A DNA stretch of 8,258 bases, taken from positions 1 through 8,258 of the forward strand of contig JALGTS010000036.1 in NCBI GenBank assembly GCA_029821255.1, read 5' to 3'. A program made the translations under genes and the position numbers. The DNA is from Candidatus Zipacnadia bacterium (GTDB taxonomy: Bacteria > Armatimonadota > Zipacnadia > Zipacnadales > Zipacnadaceae). A model generated the notes under the pieces. The model was not told where the DNA came from and ran no database searches. It worked only from the letters and a program-made list of their open reading frames with translations. Below are positions 1-5,618 of this stretch, piece by piece. The number at the start of each line of letters is the position of its first letter. Within the stretch, counting starts at the first letter, position 1.

Positions 1-398
1 TCGAGTTGCGGTTGGCTGGTTACATGCATAAAATCGGGCGTAGGTAGGCCGACGCTGCGCAAAAGGCGCTTAGTGAGCAGCTTATTCATGGCCAGGGCGC
101 TGGCTACCATGCCTGAACCAGTGTAGGGGATAGCGGCATAGTCAAGCACTGCGGGAATTGTGCCGTCCTCGCCGGCACCGCCGTGCAAGGCATTGAAGAC
201 CACTTCTATCTGTGCGTCGCGGAGCTGCCCAATCAGATCCGGCCCCGGATCAATGCTCATCGCCTCAAAACCCTGGCGGCGCAGTGCCTCTAAGACCCCT
301 TGGCCCGAGCGTAGAGATACTTCGCGCTCACCCGATTGTCCCCCGCGCAGAACGCCGATACGCTTGTCCCTGAGCATATCCAGAGATGCTGGCAGCAT
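1..398 (-). CDS. ddl: D-alanine--D-alanine ligase, N-terminal part (runs off the window)
   Basis: This cytoplasmic ATP-grasp ligase joins two D-alanines for the peptidoglycan stem peptide. Only the first 132 codons are present; the gene continues beyond base 1. The visible part is the Ddl N-terminal domain. It has VLRGGQSGEREVSLRSG at residues 16-32, where E24 matches the substrate-binding Glu15 of E. coli DdlB. It also has LHGGAGEDGTIP near residues 79-90 and YTGSGMVASALAMNK near 101-115. The ATP-grasp core is outside the window. I chose the ATG at 398 because GAAGGGAAG lies just upstream; an in-frame ATG at 377 is an alternative. The start is 4 bases after the lgt stop and its ribosome site lies in the last lgt codons, so translational coupling is likely. 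One oddity is Pro where many Ddl proteins have Gln or Leu after GEDGxI. The family call is firm from motifs. Confidence 0.95.
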   Translation of the reverse strand, partial: MLPASLDMLRDKRIGVLRGGQSGEREVSLRSGQGVLEALRRQGFEAMSIDPGPDLIGQLRDAQIEVVFNALHGGAGEDGTIPAVLDYAAIPYTGSGMVASALAMNKLLTKRLLRSVGLPTPDFMHVTSQPQL

Positions 399-402
399 CG
401 TT

Positions 403-1365
403 TTACTTCCCTTCTGGTTCTCTCCTGTGGCGGCGTACAAATATTGTGATCAAAGCCCCTATTCCGATTACGATACTTGCAGTCTGGGCCTCGGTGAGGG
501 GAGCCAGCGGTGCAAAAACATTAGCAGTTGCTCCGCGCCGGAAGAACTCGACAATGAAACGATAGACCGAGTAGAGCACCAGGTAAAGCAGAAACAGATT
601 GCCTCGGACCTTGATGCGGGGCTGGAGACGAGCCAGGACAAGGAAGATTATAAAGCTGGCGGCGCAGGCATAGAGCTGGGTGGGGTGACGGGGAAAGCCA
701 CCTGCTCCAGCCTCGGTACCTGGGGGGAAGGTGACCCCCCAGGGCAAATCGCATCGGTGGCCGTAGCAGCAGCCGTTCAGGAAGCAGCCAATTCGGGCAA
801 TTGCGTATCCCAGGGCTAATGCCGGAGCACTTAAGTCAGCTAACAGCGGGAATGATATTCTGCGGACGCAGGCAAATATGTAGCCAGCAATGATAGCACC
901 GGCCACACCGCCGTGGAAGGCCAGTCCCCCCTGCCATACATACAGGATAGTTATCGGTGCTGAGGCATAATCGGGCAGATGTAGTAATACGTAGAGCAGC
1001 CGCGCGCCGACCACCCCGCTTAGTAGGATAATCAGGGCGAAGTCAATCCAATCCTCCAGATTAAAGCCATAGTTGCGACCTGTCCTCGTGAGCCACCAGG
1101 TACCTGCGGCCAGAGCGATCAGCAGCATAACTCCATATGAATGTACATAGATTGGGGCGAGTTTGTTGACAACAAGGATCATAGCAGCCGCGCCGGCCAA
1201 CACGAACAGAGTCGTGAGTGCCCAGTTGGTTGCTGTGAGAGACTGGGAGCCAGCTCGGCGACTTTCTAACCACTGTACCAGGCCTACAATCAGTGCCAAG
1301 ATGAGGACGATGACCGGGTAGGCCCCCCACGACCACGGACCAGTTTCAACCAATATTGGGTGCAC
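403..1365 (-). CDS. lgt: Prolipoprotein diacylglyceryl transferase, with extended N-terminus
   Basis: This polytopic membrane enzyme moves diacylglycerol from phosphatidylglycerol to the lipobox cysteine of prolipoproteins, the first step of lipoprotein maturation. Visible motifs are HSYG (75-78), GGLAFHGG (146-153; H151 matches E. coli H103), RIGCFLNGCCYG (191-202; R191 matches R143), RHPTQLY (226-232) and YRFIVEFFR (268-276). In the signature, E. coli N146 and E151 correspond to C194 and C199; this Cys-rich form is a known family variant. At 320 residues it is longer than the usual 260-290. The extra length is N-terminal, adding about two membrane segments before the canonical first one (see findings). 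The start is GTG at 1365, with AAGGA about 6 bases upstream, and it overlaps the lspA stop by one base (TAGTG), which suggests coupled translation. ddl follows after 4 bases. Confidence 0.97.
   Translation of the reverse strand: MHPILVETGPWSWGAYPVIVLILALIVGLVQWLESRRAGSQSLTATNWALTTLFVLAGAAAMILVVNKLAPIYVHSYGVMLLIALAAGTWWLTRTGRNYGFNLEDWIDFALIILLSGVVGARLLYVLLHLPDYASAPITILYVWQGGLAFHGGVAGAIIAGYIFACVRRISFPLLADLSAPALALGYAIARIGCFLNGCCYGHRCDLPWGVTFPPGTEAGAGGFPRHPTQLYACAASFIIFLVLARLQPRIKVRGNLFLLYLVLYSVYRFIVEFFRRGATANVFAPLAPLTEAQTASIVIGIGALITIFVRRHRREPEGK
719..743. repeat. Perfect 9-bp inverted repeat inside lgt (G6/C6 hairpin)
   Basis: CCTGGGGGG (719-727) and CCCCCCAGG (735-743) form a perfect 9-bp stem with a 7-base loop. 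It lies in the lgt codons for the conserved PWGVTFPPG stretch, where G6 and C6 tracts sit seven bases apart. It may arise simply from codon choice in a conserved motif, or act as an RNA pause or roadblock. It has no T-tract, so it is not an intrinsic terminator. Confidence 0.6.
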
Positions 1366-1883
1366 TATCGGTCCTTTCCGTAATCATCAGAATGGATAGG
1401 TGGGGCTGGCTGTCTGTTGGTGGAGTTATCGTGTCGGTTAGCTCGTGTTCTGAGAAACAAAGCAATCACTACCAGTATTGTGCCACAGGTAATGGCGATA
1501 TCCGCGATGTTGAAAACAGGCCAGAAATGCAGGTCAATGAAGTCAACCACGTATCTTAGCCGCAAGCGGTCAATTAGATTGCCGGCAGCACCGCCCAATG
1601 CCATACCCAGCCCGGCTGTCAGCAGTCTGTTGGACTGAGCCATCTGCAGACCCCAGAGGGCAATGAAGATAATTATGATGGCGCCCAGAACAATTAAAGC
1701 GGTAGTGGCTGCCGGAAATATTCCGAAGGCAGCTCCGGTATTGTGCTGAACAGTGAGACTGAGGTAGGCTCCCAACAACGGTCGGGACTCTCCAGGGGGC
1801 AACAGTCTAACAGCGGCCAGCTTAGCAAGCTGGTCGGTCGCCAGTACCAGCAGGCTGACTACATACAGAAGAAAGCGGCTCAC
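1365..1883 (-). CDS. lspA: Lipoprotein signal peptidase (signal peptidase II)
   Basis: This membrane aspartyl protease removes the signal peptide from prolipoproteins after Lgt has acylated the lipobox cysteine. At 172 residues with four hydrophobic segments (about 5-20, 60-80, 88-104 and 128-146) it is typical of the family. Key positions are D17-Q18 in TDQLAK, N48 in HNTGAAFG, N102/D105/R106 in GNLIDR, and the catalytic aspartates D114 (VVDF) and D128 (FNIAD). The last 25 residues form a hydrophilic tail. The start is GTG at 1883, with GGAGA about 7 bases upstream. The stop TAG shares its G with the lgt GTG start, so the two consecutive enzymes of lipoprotein maturation are translationally linked. 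The gene follows the DksA-like gene after 58 bp, in the order ileS-(dksA-like)-lspA seen in many bacteria. Confidence 0.97.
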   Translation of the reverse strand: MSRFLLYVVSLLVLATDQLAKLAAVRLLPPGESRPLLGAYLSLTVQHNTGAAFGIFPAATTALIVLGAIIIIFIALWGLQMAQSNRLLTAGLGMALGGAAGNLIDRLRLRYVVDFIDLHFWPVFNIADIAITCGTILVVIALFLRTRANRHDNSTNRQPAPPIHSDDYGKDR

Positions 1884-1941
1884 GTCTCACTCTCCAAACT
1901 ATCTGGTTCATCCATAGCAGAGGGACGATAACTGTTGGATC

Positions 1942-2319
1942 CTATCTGGGGCCTACTTTTGTGCGGCATTTGGTGCACATAGTTGCTTCCGGTAGAGCAT
2001 CCAGGCGCTTTTGGGGGATATTCTTGCCGCAAACTTCACACACGCCGTAAGTGCCATCTTCAATCTTTTGCAGAGCTTCGTCTATACTAATAAGCATATC
2101 CCGCAGGTTGCCAATCATGGCTGCGCTCTGGTTGCGTGCCATAGCCTGCAGAGCCGCGTCACCACCGCCCTCGAAGTCCTGTTGCACCACCTCGCGGCTG
2201 AGCCGGTCCCGGCCGCTGCTCTCTCCCTCCAGCCGCTTGATAGTGTCAGCTATCTCAGTACGTTTTTTTTCCAGCTTCTGCTTGTATTTGTCCAAATCCA
2301 GCTTCCGTTTGCGAGCCAC
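1942..2319 (-). CDS. TraR/DksA-family C4 zinc-finger protein
   Basis: This is a small cytoplasmic protein (125 residues) of the TraR/DksA family. Members bind the RNA polymerase secondary channel and tune transcription, often with ppGpp. The N-terminal half (about 8-90) is charged, helical and predicted to form the coiled-coil arm. The C-terminal half has a C4 zinc finger, with C94 and C97 in YGVCEVCG and C115 and C118 in MCTKC, a 17-residue spacing. The E. coli DksA tip motif DxxDxA is not clear; the nearest match is GGGDAA at 51-56. The gene may therefore be a divergent member (YteA-like) rather than a true DksA orthologue, so no symbol is given. The start is GTG at 2319, with a strong AGGAGG 9 bases upstream that lies in a hairpin loop. 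It sits 44 bp after the ileS stop, probably in the same transcript. Confidence 0.9.
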   Translation of the reverse strand: MARKRKLDLDKYKQKLEKKRTEIADTIKRLEGESSGRDRLSREVVQQDFEGGGDAALQAMARNQSAAMIGNLRDMLISIDEALQKIEDGTYGVCEVCGKNIPQKRLDALPEATMCTKCRTKVGPR

Positions 2320-2341
2320 GACAGCTCTCCTCCTAACTGTC
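2320..2341 (-). promoter_or_regulatory. Ribosome binding site of the DksA-like gene in a hairpin loop
   Basis: In the minus-strand RNA, GACAGTT (2341-2335) can pair with AGCTGTC (2326-2320), with one G-U pair. This leaves the 8-base loop AGGAGGAG, which is the ribosome site of the GTG start at 2319. The 5' arm is also part of the palindrome AACTG-A-CAGTT (2345-2335), which overlaps TACTG-TG-CAGTA (2356-2345), so alternative pairings exist. The ribosome site itself is certain by position; its regulation is inferred. Confidence 0.6.
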
Positions 2342-2363
2342 AGTTACTGCACAGTACCAAACG

Positions 2364-5153
2364 CTAATAATCATTGCTCATTGTTGGCCACTGGTTAACC
2401 CGCTGCGCGCAGCGTGGGCAAAGTGTGGGGTGGTCGGGGTCGGTGCCAATGCCCTCGTCGTACAGCCAGCACCGCTCGCACTTTTTCCCGCGTGCTTGGG
2501 TCACTTCTATTTGTAGCTCATCCATTCCTTCGGCCAGTGGTTTTACCTTTGTGGCTGAGACTACAAATACCATTCTGAGGTCATCTTCCAGGCTCTTCAA
2601 TAGCTTCCGGGTATCTTCGGGAGCATAGATGGTGACGGCTGCGCTGAGCGGTTGGTCAATCTGCCCATTCGTTTTGGCCCGCTCCAAAGCAGCGCTGACC
2701 TGGGTTCGTATTTGCAGCAGTCGCTCCCAGCGAGTTCCTAGCTCTTCGTCCTCAAATCGTTCATCGGCTTGGGGCCAATCCGCCAATTGGACGCTAATCG
2801 GCAGGGAGGGGTCAATGTCTCGGCAGTGCTGCCAGATCTCATCAGCAGTAAATGTTAACACCGGAGCCATCATTTTGGTGAGAGTCAATAGTAGCTGCCA
2901 CAGCGCCGTCTGGGCCGACCGGCGGGCCGACGAGTTAGGCAGGTCGGTGTACAGAGTATCTTTGCGCACATTCAGGTAGAAGGCACTCAGATCATTAGCA
3001 CAAAAGCTATGCACGTCGTGATAGAACAGGTGCAGGTCCCAGCGGTCGAATGCCTTCGTCATCCGCTTGACAATTCGGTTCAGCCTCAGCAACGCCCAGC
3101 GGTCAATCTCGCGCATCTGCTCCGGCTCGCAACTGTCGGTGGCTGGGTTAAAGTCCTGCAGGTTGGCCAGTAGGAACCTAACAGTATTGCGGATGCGTCG
3201 GTAGGCCTCGGCGACTTGCTCGAAGATCTCAGCGGTAAGATGCATCTTCTGGCGGAAGTCGGCATAGGTAAACCACAGCCGTAGGACATCAGCTCCGTAG
3301 GTTTCATAAATCTCGGCTGGATCAATGATATTGCCTTTGCTCTTGGAGAGCTTCTGGCCGCTGTCGTCTACGAAAAAGCCGTGGCCAACCACGGTTTTAT
3401 AAGGGGCAGGGTCGCCCAGAGCCGTGGCGATCCACAAAGAGGTCTGGAACCAGCATTGATATTGGTCGTCGCCCTCCAAGTACAGGTCAGCGGGGTAGGT
3501 CAGTTCAGGATGGGAGCGCAGCACGCAATAGTGGCTGCAGCCCGAATCAACCCACACCGACATAATGTCAGGTTCCTTGATGAAAGAGTCTGCGCCGCAT
3601 TTTGGGCAGGTAGTCCCAGGGGGGACCAGTTCTGCGGCTTGCCGGGCGAACCAGACATCAGCACCATGCTCGGCAACCAGATCTCGTAGGTAGGCGATGG
3701 TCTCTTCGGTTAGCAGAACCTCGCCGCAGTGGGCGCAGTAGAATACCGGAATGGGTACGCCCCAGGAGCGCTGCCGGCTGATGCACCAATCCGGCCGGCT
3801 TTGGACCATGCCCGCGATGCGGCTTTCACCCCAGGCAGGTATCCACTGCGTCCGGGCGATCTCAGCCAGTGCCCGCTCGCGAAGCTGGTCGATATCCATA
3901 AACCACTGTAGTGTAGCTCGGTAAATAACCGGTTGATGACAGCGCCAGCAGTGGGGATATTCGTGGGCAATTGTGGTGTGAGCCAGCAGCGCCCTGCGGG
4001 CTGACAGCAGCTCCAGAATCTTCTCATTAGCCTGGTCACAAACCAGGCCCTCCAGCTCTGGGCCGGCCTCCTCAGTGAATCTACCGTAGTCGTCCAGGGG
4101 GCTGATAAGATCCAGATTGTACTCCAGGCTGACCTGGTAGTCTTCCAGTCCGTGACCGGGAGCAGTGTGCACCGCACCGGTTCCTTGCTCCAGCGTGACA
4201 TGATCAGCCAGTACGACCGGCGAGCTCCGATTGTACAATGGGTGTTGAGCTATCAGGCCAACCAGATCCTTGCCAGGACGGGTCGCGACTACTTCGTAGT
4301 CAGGGATACCGATCTGTTGCATAGACTCATCCAGCAATTCCTTGGCCAGTACATAGTAGCCACTATCCGCCTTCACGAGCGCATACTCGTAATGCTCACC
4401 TAAGGCTATGCCTGTATTGCCGGGGATGGTCCACGGAGTGGTGGTCCAGATAACTATGTAAGCTTTGGCGCCCTGCGGCAGTTGCTCGAAGTACTGGTTG
4501 GCATTGTGTAGTTCAAAGGCTACATAGATGGCGTCTGAAGTCTTGGTGATATACTCAACTTCATCCTCGGCCAGTGCTGTCTCACAGTGGTAGCACCAGT
4601 AGACGGGCCGCAATCTCCGATAGACCAACTTTTGCAGTGCGATCTTCCCGAAGGCTTCTATCTGGCGGGCTTGGTAATCCTTGTCAAGGGTCAGATAGGG
4701 GTTGTTCCAATCGCCCCGAACGCCCAGCCGCTGAAACTGTTTACGCTGGATGTCGACATATTTTAAGGCCAACTCCCGACATTTGCTGCGCCATTGTAGG
4801 GGCGATACCTCATGGCGGTCCAGACCGTACTCTTGTTGTACTGCTTGCTCGGTCGGTAGGCCCTGAGTGTCCCAGCCAGGTACATAGGGGCAATCGTAGC
4901 CCCGCATGGTCTGGTACTTAATAGTGATGTCTTTAAGAATTTTGTTCAGCGCCTGACCGAGGTGAATATTCCCATTGGCATAGGGTGGACCATCATGTAG
5001 GATCCAAGTTGGCGCGCCTTGCCTGTTCTGCCGCACCTTCTGGTAGATGTCTATTTCCTGCCACCAAGCCAGGATCTCCGGTTCGCGCTTAGGAAGATTA
5101 GCGCGCATCGGGAAAGCAGGCTTGAATAAATTCAGTGTTTTGCTGTAATCCAT
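2364..5153 (-). CDS. ileS: Isoleucyl-tRNA synthetase with non-standard active-site motifs
   Basis: This class I synthetase charges tRNA-Ile in the cytoplasm. Its 929 residues match the bacterial type 1 size. In order: DGPPYANGNIHLGQ (54-67, HIGH region), GWDTQGLPTE (93-102), TTTPWT (237-242) and the editing-domain stretch GTGAVHTAPGHG (324-335) with D338 matching editing Asp342 of E. coli, DWCISRQR (455-462), DQYQCWF (563-569), KLSKS (601-605), an anticodon-binding domain, and a C-terminal zinc finger with C892, C895, C912 and C915. Editing residues look intact. Several catalytic motifs differ from the common forms (HIGH to HLGQ, HGLPIE to QGLPTE, RGWF to QCWF). The ATG at 5153 is fixed by an in-frame TAG six bases upstream; its ribosome site is weak (TTGGA). 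It is the first gene of the minus-strand operon, with its own promoter and a leader of about 200 nt. Confidence 0.98.
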   Translation of the reverse strand: MDYSKTLNLFKPAFPMRANLPKREPEILAWWQEIDIYQKVRQNRQGAPTWILHDGPPYANGNIHLGQALNKILKDITIKYQTMRGYDCPYVPGWDTQGLPTEQAVQQEYGLDRHEVSPLQWRSKCRELALKYVDIQRKQFQRLGVRGDWNNPYLTLDKDYQARQIEAFGKIALQKLVYRRLRPVYWCYHCETALAEDEVEYITKTSDAIYVAFELHNANQYFEQLPQGAKAYIVIWTTTPWTIPGNTGIALGEHYEYALVKADSGYYVLAKELLDESMQQIGIPDYEVVATRPGKDLVGLIAQHPLYNRSSPVVLADHVTLEQGTGAVHTAPGHGLEDYQVSLEYNLDLISPLDDYGRFTEEAGPELEGLVCDQANEKILELLSARRALLAHTTIAHEYPHCWRCHQPVIYRATLQWFMDIDQLRERALAEIARTQWIPAWGESRIAGMVQSRPDWCISRQRSWGVPIPVFYCAHCGEVLLTEETIAYLRDLVAEHGADVWFARQAAELVPPGTTCPKCGADSFIKEPDIMSVWVDSGCSHYCVLRSHPELTYPADLYLEGDDQYQCWFQTSLWIATALGDPAPYKTVVGHGFFVDDSGQKLSKSKGNIIDPAEIYETYGADVLRLWFTYADFRQKMHLTAEIFEQVAEAYRRIRNTVRFLLANLQDFNPATDSCEPEQMREIDRWALLRLNRIVKRMTKAFDRWDLHLFYHDVHSFCANDLSAFYLNVRKDTLYTDLPNSSARRSAQTALWQLLLTLTKMMAPVLTFTADEIWQHCRDIDPSLPISVQLADWPQADERFEDEELGTRWERLLQIRTQVSAALERAKTNGQIDQPLSAAVTIYAPEDTRKLLKSLEDDLRMVFVVSATKVKPLAEGMDELQIEVTQARGKKCERCWLYDEGIGTDPDHPTLCPRCAQRVNQWPTMSNDY

Positions 5154-5191
5154 GTTCTATTCCAAGTGTGCTTGCAAATTCGGTAATAGCC

Positions 5192-5234
5192 GATGCGAAG
5201 AAGCCGTCCATGAGATAAGACGGTTCTCCGCACC
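5192..5234 (-). promoter_or_regulatory. 16-bp hairpin in the ileS 5' leader
   Basis: On the ileS-sense RNA, bases 5234-5219 pair with 5208-5192, giving 16 pairs with one bulged base (5203) and a 10-base loop (5218-5209). Two of the pairs are G-U on this strand but would be A-C mismatches on the plus strand, which indicates that the minus-strand RNA is the folded form. No T-run follows on the minus strand, so it is not a classic terminator. It ends 38 bases before the ileS start. Part of its 5' arm (GTGCGG, 5233-5228) can alternatively pair with CCGCAC (5310-5305) further upstream, so a switch is possible. No known riboswitch class is recognised. Confidence 0.6.
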
Positions 5235-5357
5235 TTTTTCGCTGTAGCCCCGCTCCGGCCTGTGCAATGCAGATGCCGAAAGAAATCTTACAATGTACTA
5301 CTCAGTGCGGGTGCAAATGGTTTGGGTCAGGTTACCTAAGCTAACAATTGACATAAG

Positions 5358-5386
5358 ATTGTAGCAGTAACATCGGAGGCGGTCAA
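5358..5386 (-). promoter_or_regulatory. Sigma70-type promoter for the ileS operon
   Basis: On the minus strand the -35 box is TTGACC (5386-5381), the spacer is exactly 17 bp, and the -10 box is TACAAT (5363-5358), preceded by TG plus one base (extended -10). The predicted transcript start is near 5351, giving a leader of about 198 nt before the ileS ATG. The match is close to consensus and well placed. Confidence 0.8.
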
Positions 5387-5434
5387 GGGCCACAAGGCAA
5401 CTGATACCTCCCAGTCGCCGACAGGCCGGGGTAT

Positions 5435-5463
5435 TTGACGGCAGCTTGATTTATTGTTATACT
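5435..5463 (+). promoter_or_regulatory. Sigma70-type promoter for yvcK
   Basis: The -35 box is TTGACG (5435-5440), the spacer is 17 bp, and the -10 box is TATACT (5458-5463), with TG plus one base before it (extended -10). Transcription should start near 5470, giving a leader of about 150 nt before the yvcK ATG. It faces away from the ileS promoter. Confidence 0.8.
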
Positions 5464-5551
5464 CAATATATGGAATTTGGGCTGCCGTAGTGTCGCATAC
5501 TCAAGATAGGCGGCGAGTAGGTCACCATCCAGTGATACTGCAGGGGCTGCT

Positions 5552-5579
5552 GCTGGCTCCTTTTTTGGTGGAAGCCAGT
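5552..5579 (+). repeat. Hairpin in the yvcK 5' leader
   Basis: CTGGCT (5553-5558) pairs with AGCCAG (5573-5578), extended inward by CC/GG with one bulged A and outward by a G-U pair. The loop is T-rich (six Ts at 5561-5566). It ends about 40 bases before the yvcK start. The T-run is in the loop, so this is not a terminator; a role in mRNA stability or translation is only inference. Confidence 0.4.
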
Positions 5580-5618
5580 TAGATGGACAGGTGGAGCTAA
5601 CCAAGGAGACAGTAAACG

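Larger units (their letters stand above)
5154..5618. other. Divergent control region between ileS and yvcK
   Basis: These 465 bp hold no convincing gene. They contain two back-to-back sigma70-type promoters (-35 boxes about 48 bp apart, facing away from each other), an ileS leader of about 200 nt with a strong hairpin, and a yvcK leader of about 150 nt with a weaker hairpin. I searched the minus strand for the AGGGTGG-type T-box element expected of some ileS leaders and found no good match. Confidence 0.75.

Noticed and set aside
1880..1915. An 11-residue minus-strand ORF (MDEPDSLESET) whose TGA overlaps the lspA GTG as GTGA.
   Set aside because: It is appealing as a coupling peptide, but no ribosome site precedes it and lspA has its own good site.
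4574..4921. Long antisense open frames over ileS, yvcK and gap (for example 4574-4921 plus and 5759-6358 minus).
   Set aside because: They lie opposite strongly supported genes, lack recognisable domains and ribosome sites, and look like by-products of GC-rich codon use.
5098..5211. A 37-codon minus-strand ORF starting in the leader hairpin loop and overlapping the ileS start in another frame.
   Set aside because: It has no ribosome site, no clustered Ile codons and most of its length is shadow coding over ileS.
5192..5239. Plus-strand reading of the ileS leader hairpin as an intrinsic terminator, since TTTTT follows the stem at 5235-5239.
   Set aside because: No plus-strand gene lies upstream, and on that strand two stem positions become A-C mismatches. 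The structure fits the ileS-sense RNA better. A role in stopping antisense transcription cannot be excluded.
5154..5351. T-box riboswitch ahead of ileS.
   Set aside because: The nearest match (AAGGTGCGGAGAACCG) departs from the AGGGTGGNACCGCG consensus, there is no UGGU to contact the tRNA-Ile end, and no terminator with a T-run precedes the start. A very degenerate or translational form remains possible.
5490..5582. A 30-codon plus-strand ORF (GTG start) in the yvcK leader with a hydrophobic stretch.
   Set aside because: It lacks a ribosome site and any family resemblance; its stop overlaps nothing useful. It is most likely chance.
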